Assembly: GCA_963807085.1 (NCBI GenBank)
Contig: CAWEBB010000011.1
Location: forward strand, 141,385-205,384
From: JACKII01 sp963807085
GTDB lineage: Bacteria; Pseudomonadota; Alphaproteobacteria; Bin95
DNA length: 64,000 nt
Reading direction: 5' to 3'
The number at the start of each line of letters is the position of its first letter. Positions within the stretch are counted from its first letter, which is position 1. The position numbers and the translations under genes are program-made. Of this stretch, positions 53,009 to 62,709 are shown in pieces. The notes beneath the pieces are model-generated. The model saw only the letters and a program-made list of their open reading frames with translations, was not told the origin of the DNA and ran no database searches.

Positions 53009-53165
53009 CCAAACGAAATTTCCTCCGGCACTTATGTCTTTGGCTCCAACAAACTGCATATCATCCGAGCGTTAGAAGAGGTCCTTCAGCATCTCGAAGA
53101 AAAACATGATCTTAAGGTTTAACGCACTTAGCCTTAAGTGACTCGGAGTGACCTGTGGGAAAGCG

Positions 53166-55520
53166 ATGAACGAAGCCGAAACCCGCGCCGACCTCATTGA
53201 CCCTGCACTGCTGGCCGCGGGCTGGGGCGTCGTGCCGGGCTCCCGCATCCGCCGCGAAGTCATCACCCTTGGCCGCCTGGAGGGGGCCGGCAGGCGCGCC
53301 CGCGGCAAAGCCGCCGACTACGTGCTCACCTACAAGGGCCAGAAGCTCGCCGTGCTGGAGGCCAAAGCCCGCGCCAAGCCGGATACCGAAGGCCTGGCCC
53401 AGGCCAAGGACTATGCCGCGCTCCTGCAGGCCCGCTTCGCCTTCTCCACCAATGGCGACGGCATCTACCGCTGCGATATGCAGACCGGGGCGGAGGGCCA
53501 TGTCACCCGCTACCCGACCCCGGACGAACTCTGGGCCGAGACCTTTGCCCAGCAGCGCATCTGGCGCGACCGCTTCGGCGACGTGCCGCTCGCCGACAAG
53601 AGCGGTGCCTGGCAGCCTCGCTACTACCAGCACAACGCCGTCAATGCCGTGCTGGAGGCGATTGCGGACGGCAGGGACCGCATCCTGCTGACGCTCGCCA
53701 CCGGCACGGGCAAGACCAGCATCGCCTTCCAGATCGCCTGGAAGCTGTTCCAGAGCCGCTGGAGCCTCGCCGCCTGGAAAAGCGAGAGCGGCGAGCTTGG
53801 CCGCCGCCCGCGCATCCTGTTTCTCGCCGACCGCAACAATCTGGCGAACCAAGCCTACAACGAGTTCAACAGCTTTGCCGCTTTCGCCGAAGACGCGCTC
53901 GCCCGCATCGACCCGGAGGCCATACGCAAGCGCGGCCAGGTGCCGAAGAACGCCAACGTCTTCTTCACCATCTTCCAGACCTTCATGACCGGCAGCGGCG
54001 CGGCGAGCGACACCGAATTCCGGTTCGAGGACTACCCGCCCGATTTCTTCGATCTGGTCATCATCGACGAATGCCACCGCGGCGGCGCGCGCGACGAAAG
54101 CACGTGGCGCGAAATCCTGCAGCATTTTGCGCCCGCCGTGCATCTGGGCCTGACCGCCACGCCGAAACGCAAGACCAACGCCGACACCTACGCCTATTTC
54201 GGCGAGCCAGTGTACAGCTATTCGCTGAAGGAAGGCATCAATGACGGCTTCCTGACGCCCTTCAAGGTGCGCCAGATCGGCACGACGCTCGACGACTACA
54301 TCTACACGCCCGATGACCACGTTGTCGCGGGCGAGCCGGAGGAAGGCCGCCTCTATACCGAGGGCGACTTCAACCGCCTGATCATCATCCCGGAGCGGGA
54401 AAAATACCGCGTCGGCATGTTCATGGCGGAGATCGACCAGACCGAAAAGACCATCGTCTTTTGCGCCACACAAGAGCACGCGGCCATGGTGCGCGACCTC
54501 ATCAACCAGATAAAGACCAGCCAGCACCCAAACTACTGTGTGCGCGTCACCGCGAATGACGGCAAGATCGGCGACGATTTCCTTGAGACTTTTAAGGACA
54601 ACGAAAAGACCATCCCCACGATTCTGACCACGTCGCAGAAGCTTTCGACAGGCGTCGATGCTCGGAACGTCCGCAACATCGTGCTCATGCGACCGGTCAA
54701 CTCTATGATCGAGTTCAAGCAGATCATCGGGCGCGGCACCCGGCTTTTCGACGGCAAGGACCACTTCACCGTTTACGATTTCGTGAAAGCCTACCACCAC
54801 TTCAACGATCCCGAATGGGACGGTGAACCGTTGGAGCCGGAGCCCGTCAACCCTCGCCCCGCGCCGGTGCCGGGACCGGACAACCCCGGCGACCCGTCTG
54901 AGCCAGGTGGCGATGACGGCGGCGACGGCGATGACGACGGCAGGCCGCAAAAGATCAAGATTAAGCTGGCTGATGGGAAAGTGCGCCAAATCCAGCACAT
55001 GGCCGCGACCAGCTTCTGGAGCCCAGACGGCAAGCCGATTTCCGCCGCCGACTTCATCCAGCGTATGTTCGGTGACCTGCCCGACCTGTTCAAAGACGAA
55101 GACGAACTGCGCACACTCTGGGGTAATCCGGCGACAAGGCGAGCCTTGCTCGAAGGCCTGGCCGATAGAGGCTATGGCGAGGGCGAACTAACCGAAGTCG
55201 CCAGGGTCATCGATGCCGCGAACAGCGACCTGTTCGACGTGCTGGCCTACATCGCCTTCAACGCTCCACCGATCACCCGCACCGAGCGCGTCGAAACCTG
55301 CAAGCCCTCCATCCTGGCCAGCTACGACGACAAGCTGGCTGCCTTCCTGAACTTCGTGCTCGGCCAATACGTTAAAGAAGGCGTCGGCGTATTGGACCAA
55401 GCAAAGCTCGGCCAGTTGCTTGGCCTGAAATACGGCACCGTGAGCGATGCCACTCTCGCGCTGGGCGACGTGCCAACGATCCGCGAAGCGTTCACGGGGT
55501 TTCAGCAAGGCTTATATTAG
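53166..55520 (+). CDS. hsdR: Type I restriction enzyme, endonuclease/translocase subunit (HsdR)
   Basis: 784 residues from ATG 53166 (a GTG 6 codons upstream is possible). The N-terminal PD-(D/E)xK nuclease shows GKAADYVLTYKGQKLAVLEA followed by KA, giving D then ExK (about 51, 65, 67). The SF2 motor has Walker A ATGTGKT (about 178-184), DECH (about 301-304), LGLTATPKRKT and the last motif FKQIIGRGTRLF. A Pro/Gly/Asp-rich linker (PDNPGDPSEPGGDDGGDGDD) precedes the C-terminal HsdM-contact domain. It is intact, but without working HsdM and HsdS it cannot form a normal restriction complex. Confidence 0.93.
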   Translation: MNEAETRADLIDPALLAAGWGVVPGSRIRREVITLGRLEGAGRRARGKAADYVLTYKGQKLAVLEAKARAKPDTEGLAQAKDYAALLQARFAFSTNGDGIYRCDMQTGAEGHVTRYPTPDELWAETFAQQRIWRDRFGDVPLADKSGAWQPRYYQHNAVNAVLEAIADGRDRILLTLATGTGKTSIAFQIAWKLFQSRWSLAAWKSESGELGRRPRILFLADRNNLANQAYNEFNSFAAFAEDALARIDPEAIRKRGQVPKNANVFFTIFQTFMTGSGAASDTEFRFEDYPPDFFDLVIIDECHRGGARDESTWREILQHFAPAVHLGLTATPKRKTNADTYAYFGEPVYSYSLKEGINDGFLTPFKVRQIGTTLDDYIYTPDDHVVAGEPEEGRLYTEGDFNRLIIIPEREKYRVGMFMAEIDQTEKTIVFCATQEHAAMVRDLINQIKTSQHPNYCVRVTANDGKIGDDFLETFKDNEKTIPTILTTSQKLSTGVDARNVRNIVLMRPVNSMIEFKQIIGRGTRLFDGKDHFTVYDFVKAYHHFNDPEWDGEPLEPEPVNPRPAPVPGPDNPGDPSEPGGDDGGDGDDDGRPQKIKIKLADGKVRQIQHMAATSFWSPDGKPISAADFIQRMFGDLPDLFKDEDELRTLWGNPATRRALLEGLADRGYGEGELTEVARVIDAANSDLFDVLAYIAFNAPPITRTERVETCKPSILASYDDKLAAFLNFVLGQYVKEGVGVLDQAKLGQLLGLKYGTVSDATLALGDVPTIREAFTGFQQGLY

Positions 55521-55596
55521 CCTGAATTTGGCACAGAGGGTGCTGCTGGTCGGCTATGAGTGGTAAACATCAGCGGGCGAAACCGCCCCCGGCGTC

Positions 55597-55833
55597 TTGG
55601 AAATCGGCGAGGGAACGCCGGCAACACAGCAGGAAGTCGATGCCCTGCTCGACCATCTGGACCATGAAATGTGGCTAGCGGAATACTATCGCGAGCAGAA
55701 CCTGTGGCCGACCATGCAGCGCAACCTGCACAACGTCTTCCGCCGCGCAGGCCTGACCGAGCAGGAGGTGCGCTTCTTCCGCGGCGTCGTCGCCCGGCTG
55801 GCCGAATGGCGCGGGCGGCGGCCACAGAAGTAA
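55597..55833 (+). CDS. Small unknown protein downstream of hsdR
   Basis: 78 residues from a TTG start: EIGEGTPATQQEVDALLDHL, DHEMWLAEYYREQNLWPTMQ and RAGLTEQEVRFFRGVVARLA form two or three helices. There is no clear Shine-Dalgarno. A one-base insertion near 55596 would join it to MSGKHQRAKPPPASW, which starts at ATG 55556. The true start may therefore be upstream, with a frameshift. The family is unknown to me. It is followed after 12 bases by a convergent gene. Confidence 0.5.
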   Translation: MEIGEGTPATQQEVDALLDHLDHEMWLAEYYREQNLWPTMQRNLHNVFRRAGLTEQEVRFFRGVVARLAEWRGRRPQK

Positions 55834-55845
55834 GACGCGCAACTT

Positions 55846-56973
55846 CTACCCCGCCAGCTTGGCCATCCGCTCTTTCAACACCGTCTCCGTGCCCTGAATC
55901 AGGTTGGCCATGATCTCCGCGGCGGGACGCACCGCCTTGATCATGCCGATGCCCTGCCCTGCGAAGCCGGGATTCACGTCCTGGGCGCGGCCGGCAAGGT
56001 TCGCCGCGGTCAAGGCCGGGCGCGAGACCTGGCTTTGGTAGGGCATGGTCAGCGGTTCGTGTTCGCTTTCGGCCCAGAGCTGCGTCCATTTCGATTTGAT
56101 CATGCGCGCGGGTTTGCCGGTAACGGCGCGCGAGACGGTGGTGCCCTCCTCGTTCGCCTCGACGATGGCCTGTTTCTGGCCGGGCAATATTCCCGCCTCC
56201 TCGCTGGCGAGGAAGGCCGAGCCGATCCAGACGCCGGCGGCCCCCAGCATCATCGCCGCTGCGATACCGCGGCCGTCGGAGATGCCGCCGGCGCCGATCA
56301 CCGGCACTTTGTCTCCCACCGCATCCACCACCTGCGGGATCAGCGCCAGCGTGCCGATGGGGGAGTTGTGGCCGCCGCCGTCATGGCCCTGCGCCACCAC
56401 CGCATCGATGCCGACCGGAACCACCTGCAAGGCATGTCGAACGGTGCCGACGACGCAGATGACCTTGGTGCCGTTCGCCTTCAGCCGCTCCATCCAGGGC
56501 TCAGGGCTGCCGAGGCCGCTCGCATAGACCGGCACGCGCTCCGCGATGATTACATCCATCTGCGCCTCGAAGAACTCCTTGGAGAGCATGGTCGGGCCCT
56601 CCTGCTCCGTCCAGATGTCCTTGGCGGCTGCGGGCGCGATGCCCTCACGCGCCAGGAACTCACTGGCGAACTGCTGGTATTCCGGCACCAGATCCTGCGG
56701 CAGCGGCCCGTTGCTCGGCCCTTTCAGTCCGGCGCCGCGGCGGACCGAGGCCGGCAGCAGGGTATCGACGCCGAACGGCCGGTCGGTGAGCGAGCGGGTA
56801 CGCTGGATCCACTCGCGCAACTGCCTGGGCCCGGCGCTGGCGCAGCCGAGCACGCCCAGTCCGCCGGCGTTGGAGACCGCAGCCGCCAGTTCCGGCGTGC
56901 TGGCGGTTCCCATGCCGGCGAGTACGATGGGATATTCGATACCGAACAGGTCGCAGATCGGTGTGCGGAACAT
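55846..56973 (-). CDS. NAD(P)H-dependent flavin oxidoreductase, nitronate monooxygenase family
   Basis: About 375 residues from ATG 56973, with CGAGGAAC ahead; a longer frame starts at 57054. PICDLFGIEYPIVLAGMGTA is the TIM-barrel FMN start, AQGHDGGGHNSPIGTLALIP carries the family's catalytic HxxGGH-like histidine region, and PVIGAGGISDGRGIAAAMML with GAAGVWIGSAFLASEE binds the FMN phosphate. It may oxidise nitronates or reduce quinones or enoyl substrates. It stands alone, convergent with the gene behind hsdR. Confidence 0.85.
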   Translation of the reverse strand: MFRTPICDLFGIEYPIVLAGMGTASTPELAAAVSNAGGLGVLGCASAGPRQLREWIQRTRSLTDRPFGVDTLLPASVRRGAGLKGPSNGPLPQDLVPEYQQFASEFLAREGIAPAAAKDIWTEQEGPTMLSKEFFEAQMDVIIAERVPVYASGLGSPEPWMERLKANGTKVICVVGTVRHALQVVPVGIDAVVAQGHDGGGHNSPIGTLALIPQVVDAVGDKVPVIGAGGISDGRGIAAAMMLGAAGVWIGSAFLASEEAGILPGQKQAIVEANEEGTTVSRAVTGKPARMIKSKWTQLWAESEHEPLTMPYQSQVSRPALTAANLAGRAQDVNPGFAGQGIGMIKAVRPAAEIMANLIQGTETVLKERMAKLAG

Positions 56974-57222
56974 GGGCGGGGTTCCTCGTTTCATCCAGCA
57001 TTCCCCATTCGGAGCGCCTCCGAGAAGGCTAGAGCCATAAAATCGGGTGTTCAACCCCGTGTTGCACCGTTCATTCGAGGGCTCTGAGCGGGGTTCGACC
57101 GTGTGGAGCGCGCAGCGCGAGCGACTTGGCTGAAAAATGCCGAAATCAGCCCGTGTTTGTCCACGCCGTCACTGCAGCCAGCCATCATTTCCAATTTTGA
57201 TGTAGTGACAGCCATCATGCAG

Positions 57223-57747
57223 CAACCGTTATCGCTGGCGGCCCACGCAGGCCATTGATCAGGCATAGAATGCCTTGGAAGACGGTGCGTGGCAGGCCAG
57301 TCTCCCCCATCTGGAAGATGGCATAGCGGGCATGCCTAACCAGCCGTATGCCGGCTTTGATCAGGCGCTCCCGAAGCGAGGTCAGCGGATAGCTTCCGTT
57401 GTCGCGATGGTGCGCAAGAAATTGGCGAGGTTGTAGGCCAGAGCATGCAACAGAAGCCGGACGGCATTAGCCGCGAAGCGCATGCAGGAAAGCCGCGTCC
57501 ATTTTAGCGCGTACTTACCCTCCTTGGTCTGCTGCTTTGCAGTGTCCCTGTCATTATAGAAGGCAAACAGCCGCTCGTTCGGTAGGCTGCGGTTGGTGAC
57601 CAGGAAGCCGACGGTCGGAAACAGTTCGCCCGGATGGAACTCGATCTTGGCGACGATGCGACGGGCCTTCGACCACCTTTTGGCGCGATAGTGGAAACTG
57701 GTGTAGCGGCGCACGACATGGTTTGGCGGGCGGCCGGACAAAGCCAT
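57223..57747 (-). pseudogene. IS1380-family transposase, C-terminal remnant
   Basis: The minus strand reads RRIVAKIEFHPGELFPTVGF, LVTNRSLPNERLFAFYNDRD, YALKWTRLSCMRFAANAVRL and LLHALAYNLANFLRTIAT. Then, one frame over, PLTSLRERLIKAGIRLVRHA, RYAIFQMGETGLPRTVFQ, with a stop at 57223. This is the C-terminal third of an IS1380 transposase with one frameshift near 57385. The N-terminal two thirds are missing. Confidence 0.75.
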
Positions 57748-58266
57748 CAGGTTCTCGGGCCGGCCAAGAGCCGACGCCCGCAGTAAGATCGGAACAGCCC
57801 CGGACGCAAAATCGGAAATGCGGTAGCCAATCCGCGCATCAGAGCTTGATCACCGACGTCCTTCGGTTCCGCCTCCGCCCATGCGCAACCATCCCCGCGA
57901 ACAAACCGATGCCGCGGACGTTCTGCACGCAAAACCTTGACAGCGGACATCAGAGCGTTCGGTACGCCCGACGCAGATGAAGCCGGGGTAAAGAGATTGA
58001 ACCGATCATGTGGAAGAGTGTGCGTGTCAGACTCTCTATGCGCGTCCGGCGTCTAAGCACGCGCGGGCTGCTGTCTCTGATGTATTGTTTGTGGTCATCG
58101 GTGGTCTCGTTGGTCAAAGGTCGGTCATTAAACCAAACCTTAGCCGGAGTACAACCGTGGCCGGCAGGCAGCCCTCGCAACCAACGGAAGTTACACCATG
58201 AAACGGGACACTGCTCAGTATGATCATTAAATCGGATCCAAATGGGAATCGCGGGTCAGGTTAAAA
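57748..58266. other. Stretch without a recognisable gene
   Basis: Only short open frames occur and none has a start signal or family pattern I can support. The composition drifts toward lower GC after 58000. It probably holds decayed DNA between the IS1380 remnant and the surface-protein genes. Confidence 0.3.
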
Positions 58267-58284
58267 GGCTGGCTTTTGCCAGCC
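58267..58284 (-). terminator. Rho-independent terminator of the surface-protein gene
   Basis: On the minus strand GGCTGGC, loop AAAA, GCCAGCC then TTTTAACC: a perfect 7-bp stem with a T-run, 86 bases downstream of the stop at 58371. Confidence 0.8.
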
Positions 58285-58370
58285 CCCGTATAATGGATCT
58301 GCCAGCGCTGGATCAGGTCGAACTGCGCTTTGACCGGCACACTGAGGAGACCCGGTATCCGTGCTTTTTC

Positions 58371-59205
58371 TCAGACATCCTTCTGTTGCCGTGTGCGACG
58401 GAAGAGGAAGGGAGCGGCAGCGATGGACGCGAGGAGCGGCAGGGCCGGAGGCACCGGGATCGCCTGGGGTTGGTCGTCAACGGTGAGCGACGACCAAGTC
58501 ATGTATGCTGTCTCGTTGCCATTATCCCTAAGCTGAAGCTGGCCAGGACCGACTGCACCATCTGCTATGAGATAATCGTATTCGACACTTACATCCCAAC
58601 CCCGATCAAGCTGGATCGAGAGGGAGGTAAGGTCGGTCAGGCCACTGGCAGACAGGTCGAGGATCCTGCCGGGGAAAGACCTCCAGCCTTCCCCCGGTGA
58701 GAAATATATCATCGCGGGGAAGGATTGGATTGGCCGTATAATTGACAGTGGTGCCATCGCTGCGGGTGCCGACAAAGTCAATAAAGAATTGCCCGACAGC
58801 GGGAGGTGTGAAGCGTCCAAGAATTCCGGGATCGCCTGCAGGATCGCCGGTACACCCAAAGCAGACCTCATATTCGACTGAAATTTCACTCCTAAAAGAG
58901 GCGATATCTAGCGCCAAGGGCGAAAAACTGTGGGCGGATGGAGCTGTGAAGGTAACATCGGTGGCCTCAGATCCCCACGTTTGATAAGCCATGGTTTGGA
59001 CGCGGGGCACTTCGATACCGCCACCATAATTATAGTACCCTGGTTTTTTATCGGAACCCGTGACCGTATAGCCGGAGGGGAAAGCCCACTGAGCATAGTT
59101 CGGTCTCTGATCGACCGGGAATGCTTCCGAATAGGAGAGGGTGACCGGGCCGGCCAGGGCGGGGCCGGAGGCGAGAAGAAACAATACAGTAGTGCGTGTA
59201 AGCAT
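58371..59205 (-). pseudogene. Secreted protein with a PEP-CTERM/VPLPA-like sorting tail, one frameshift
   Basis: It starts at 59205 with signal peptide MLTRTTVLFLLASGPALAGP. The mature part is Gly/Ser/Thr/Tyr-rich (WAFPSGYTVTGSDKKPGYYN). Near 58670 a GGGG run shifts the frame from EVFPRQDPRP to the expected EVFPGRILDLSASGLTDLTS, and the rest continues to DVSVEYDYLIADGAVGPGQL. The C-terminus IPVPPALPLL, a hydrophobic helix, then FRRTRQQ is the tripartite PEP-CTERM-like signal for exosortase-type processing. The total would be about 277 residues. It may be a real mutation or a homopolymer read error. Confidence 0.7.
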
Positions 59206-59378
59206 GGGTGTTTCCTTTCATGGGGTCGCAACTGAAGCGCAGGAACGGCTCCAATACTGCCCCCTTTGCAGGAGGCAGCCATCAAGCCATCAGTCGATGC
59301 CGCTTCCCCTCAGTATGCTGGCCGCAGCGAGAGGGTATTCCGTAAATTCAAGATGACGCGTGTAGCTGAGGAATCGGC

Positions 59379-59565
59379 TTACCTGCGCAGCAGCTGTGAT
59401 CCAAAGCATGCACCCAACCCAACCAGTGCCAGAAATGGAGGGAGCGTTGGCAGGACTGGAACAGGCACCGTATCGCGAATTGTAATTGAATGCCAATCCA
59501 CCCGCCTTGGCTGGCGAAAAGATCGCTGAGGCTACAAGACGCAATGCCGCCAACGTAATTTTCAT
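59379..59565 (-). pseudogene. Collapsed second PEP-CTERM-like gene: signal peptide joined out of frame to a sorting tail
   Basis: From ATG 59565 MKITLAALRLVASAIFSPAK is a signal peptide. Beyond it the sequence continues in a different frame with VDWHSITIRDTVPVPVLPT, LPPFLALVGLGACFGS, QLLRR and a stop at 59379. That is a PEP-CTERM-like end (VPVP, hydrophobic helix, basic cluster). The whole middle of the protein is gone, so an internal deletion left only both ends. It is adjacent to the related gene at 58371. Confidence 0.55.
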
Positions 59566-59732
59566 AGTGCCCACCCTTCTCGTTTCAAGAAGCCCATCGC
59601 AGCAGATGTTAGCCGAAGTCACCCTTGTTTGCAATACGATAATATACAGTTTAGCGCTTACCTAGTGGATTGATTGAGACAAAAGGGTCCGACCGGAAAT
59701 CCCAGCCGTTGTTGATCGTGCGAGTTTGTTGC

Positions 59733-59865
59733 ATGCGAAGCGGCACCGCCTTTACGGTATCTTTCTTTGACCGGCAGCGCTTGGAAGCGATGGTCCAGGA
59801 TCCCAAGAGCCCCCAGAAACATGTCTGGCGGGCGCGTACATTCTTGATCACCGTGATCAGGATAA
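59733..59865 (+). pseudogene. IS630-family transposase, N-terminal scrap
   Basis: MRSGTAFTVSFFDRQRLEAM then VQDPKSPQKHVWRARTFLIT matches the N-terminus of IS630-type transposases (..LVRxRxSPQKHVWRARIVL..). The frame soon runs into the end of the DUF5681 gene on the other strand. About 40 codons remain. Confidence 0.6.
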
Positions 59866-60022
59866 GGAAACCTACAAGGCTTCGAGAGGCGCTTTTTCCA
59901 ATGCTTGAATGCGCGCTTCGATTTCCGCCGTTTCCAGTGTGCGCCGGTAGGTTTCGATGTAAAGCACGTGACTTGATCTGCCACTCTTGCTCCACTGGAG
60001 CACAAATGAGGAGTGTCGATCC

Positions 60023-61063
60023 ATGACCAGCATTCAAGATAAGATCATCAAACCAAAGTTGGGGCTGTTGGAGCTAGCCAAGCAGCTCGGCAGCGTCAGC
60101 CAGGCCTGTAAGGTGATGGGGTACTCGCGGGACAGCTTTTACCGGTTCCGCGATCTTTATGAGCAGGGCGGGGCCGAAGCGCTGATTGATCTCTCGCGCC
60201 GCAAGCCGCTGCTGAAGAACCGGGTGCCCGAGCACGTGGAGAAAGCCGTCGTTGATCTGGCCATCGAGAACCCGGCGCTGGGCCAGAAGCGGGCGTCCTG
60301 GGAACTGCAGCAGAAGGGCGTGATGGTCTCATCGTCCGGCGTGCGTTCGATCTGGCTGCGCCATGACCTGGAGACGATGAAGAAAAGGCTGAAGGCGCTG
60401 GAGGCCCGCTCGGCCCAGGAAGGCATTCTCCTGACCGAAGAGCAATTGGCGGCGCTGGAAAAGGCCAAGCAGAAACGGGCAGCCCACGGCGAGATCGAGA
60501 GCGACCATCCGGGCTTCCTTGGTAGCCAGGACACCTACTATGTCGGCACGATGAAGGGCGTTGGGCGGATCTATCAGCAGACCTTCATCGACACCTACGC
60601 CCGCACCGCTCAGGCCAAGCTTTATACGGAAAAGACGGCGATCACGGCGGCCGATCTGCTGAACGACCGGGTGATCCCGTTCTACGCCGAGCATGGTATC
60701 GCCCTGCTACGCATCCTGACCGACCGCGGCACCGAGTATTGCGGCAAGGTCGAAAACCACGCCTATCAGCTCTACCTGGCCGTCGAGGACATCGACCACA
60801 CGCGGACCAAGGCGAACAGCCCGCAGACCAACGGTATTTGCGAGCGCTTCCACCGGACCATCAAGGATGAGTTCTACGACATCGCCTTCCGCAAGAAACT
60901 TTACCGCTCTGTTGAGGAACTCCAGACAGACCTGGATTATTGGCTAGCAAAATACAACGAACAACGGCCACACTCTGGGAGGTATTGCTATGGCAAGACA
61001 CCCATGCAAACCTTCCGGGAAACGCTGCACATCGCTGTTGAAAAGACCATCCGAACGCCGGAT
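60023..61063 (+). pseudogene. IS481-family transposase, interrupted near its C-terminus
   Basis: Nearly identical to the intact copy at 17570 (MTSIQDKIIKPKLGLLELAK to CYGKTPMQTFRETLHIAVEK). It is cut at TIRTPD by the IS1595 insertion; the displaced end, LSDSYKPALSIA, follows at 63671. The catalytic core is complete and only about 15 residues are replaced, so partial activity cannot be excluded. Confidence 0.88.
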
Positions 61064-61334
61064 AAGGCTTCTCCCGTTGGCTCCGGCGGCACAAAAATGT
61101 GGTGATCTGCGCTTGCGTCGCGAGGTGCGTTCGCTTAATGTTCTCGCATGCCGAGCCGCTGGAAACATGACCGCCCGCTCTCCCGCGCCCAGTTCGAGGC
61201 GCGATTTCCGGATAATGCGGCCTGCGCCGACTATCTGGCGCGTCGCCGGTGGCCGGAGGGCTTTGTCTGCCCGGGCTGTGGCGTCACGAAGGGATGGCTG
61301 CTGAAGACCAAGGCGTTCACCTGGGAGTGCGCGG

Positions 61335-62709
61335 AGTAACGCGCGAAAGTTGGTGATGCCCTGAGGGGCGGCATATCATGGCGGTGTCGGACGCCGTCAA
61401 TTCTCAGCCGAGAAAGGGATATGCCACATGTCGGACGATACCATCACCCAGCTGCCCGATCCATCGGGATTTCGCTCCGACCCGTTGACCGACGTCATCC
61501 GAGGCGGGGCGCGCAAGCTGATCGAGCAGGCGATCGAGGCGGAGCTGGCCACGCTGCTGGCGGCCTTTTCGCCGACCACAAGCTCGAGGACGGCCGTGCC
61601 CGGCTGGTGCGCCATGGTCATCTGCCGGAGCGCGAGGTGATGACCGGCATCGGCCCGGTGCCGTGAAGGTGCCGCGTGTCCGGGACCGCAAGCCGGGCGC
61701 GGACAAGATCACCTTCACGCCCAGCATCCTGCCGCGATACCTGCGCAAGGCGAAGTCGGTCGAGGAGCTGCTGCCCTGGCTTTACCTGAAGGGCGTGTCC
61801 ACGGGCGATTTCAGCGAGGCGCTGGCGGCCCTGCTGGGCCCGAATGCCAAGGGCCTGTCGGCCAAGACCATCACGCGGCTGAAGGCCGACTGGTGGGCGG
61901 ACTACGAGGCCTGGCAGAAGCGCGACCTCGGCGCGCGGCGGTTCCTCTACATCTGGGCGGACGGCGTCTACTTCAAGCCGCGGATGGCCGAGGAAAAACA
62001 ATGCGTTCTGGTGATCGTCGGCGCGGACGAATACGGCCACAAGGAGCTTCTGGCCATGACCGACGGCTTCCGCGAGAGCACCCAGAGCTGGCGCGAGGTG
62101 CTGCTCGACCTCAAGCGCCGCGGCCTGAAGCAGGACCCGAAGCTGGCGATCGGCGACGGCGCCCTCGGGTTCTGGGCCGCCCTGCGCGAGGTCTTCCCCA
62201 CGACGCGGGAGCAGCGGTGCTGGCTCCACAAGACCATGAACGTGCTCAACGCGCTGCCGAAATCGGTGCAGGCCAAGGCCAAGGCGCACCTGCACGACAT
62301 CTGGCAGGCCGAGACAAAGGCCGAAGCCAACGTCGCCTTCGATTTCTTCGTCGAAGCCTACGGCGTGAAATGGGACAAGGCGGTCGCCAAGCTGGTCAAG
62401 GACCGCGACGCGCTGCTGACCTTCTACGACTTCCCCGCCGAACACTGGAAACACATCCGCACGTCGAACCCGATCGAGAGCACGTTCGCCACCGTCAGGC
62501 ACCGGACGAAGCGCACCAAGGGCTGCCTCAGCCGAAAGACCGGCCTGGCCATGGCGTTCAAGCTGATGATGTCGGCGCAGGCGAAATGGCGAAAACTCGA
62601 CGGCCGGAACCGCCTGCCGGAGGTCATCAGCGGGGTTGAGTTCCGCGACGGCGTCCGCCAACTTCAAACCGCCGCCTGATCACGCGTCACCAACTTTCGC
62701 GCATATCTC
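61335..62709 (+). mobile_element. IS256-family element nested in IS1595 copy 3
   Basis: Terminal inverted repeats GCGCGAAAGTTGGTGA (left) and the same read inward from the right. The flanks are GAGTGCGCGG (61325-61334) and GAATGCGCGG (62710-62719), a 9-10 bp target duplication with one later mutation. The host sequence is the IS1595 transposase gene. Confidence 0.85.
61428..62679 (+). pseudogene. IS256-family transposase with two frameshifts
   Basis: MSDDTITQLPDPSGFRSDPL to EAELATLLAAF is in frame one, ADHKLEDGRARLVRHGHLPE to TGIGPVP in a second frame from about 61567, and VKVPRVRDRKPGADKITFTP onward in a third from about 61660. The rest is complete: YIWADGVYFKPRMAEEKQCV (first Asp), LAIGDGALGFWAALREVFPT (second Asp) and HIRTSNPIESTFATVRHRTK (Glu in the TNAIES-like block). 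Only the N-terminal part is damaged, so this is a recently dead copy or carries read errors. Confidence 0.82.

Larger units (their letters stand above)
51578..53122 (+). pseudogene. Unknown small gene of the hsd operon, disrupted by IS1595
   Basis: Frame MARKKLTKKRAKLLAELEQI starts at 51578 with GGAGCG about 6 bases ahead and runs to HREVDPN, where the second IS1595 copy interrupts it. Joining across the 8-base repeat CCAAACGA gives VDPNEISSGTYVFGSNKLHI, then RALEEVLQHLEEKHDLKV and a stop at 53122, about 106 residues in all. The protein has a basic N-terminus and an aromatic-rich middle (NYGPYGVYEGAGRYFRYPLT). I do not recognise a family. It sits between hsdS and hsdR, so it may be an accessory of the restriction system. 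Confidence 0.7.

Noticed and set aside
53112..54998. 628-codon minus-strand frame opposite hsdR
   Set aside because: Antisense shadow of hsdR; no start signal, no recognisable domain.
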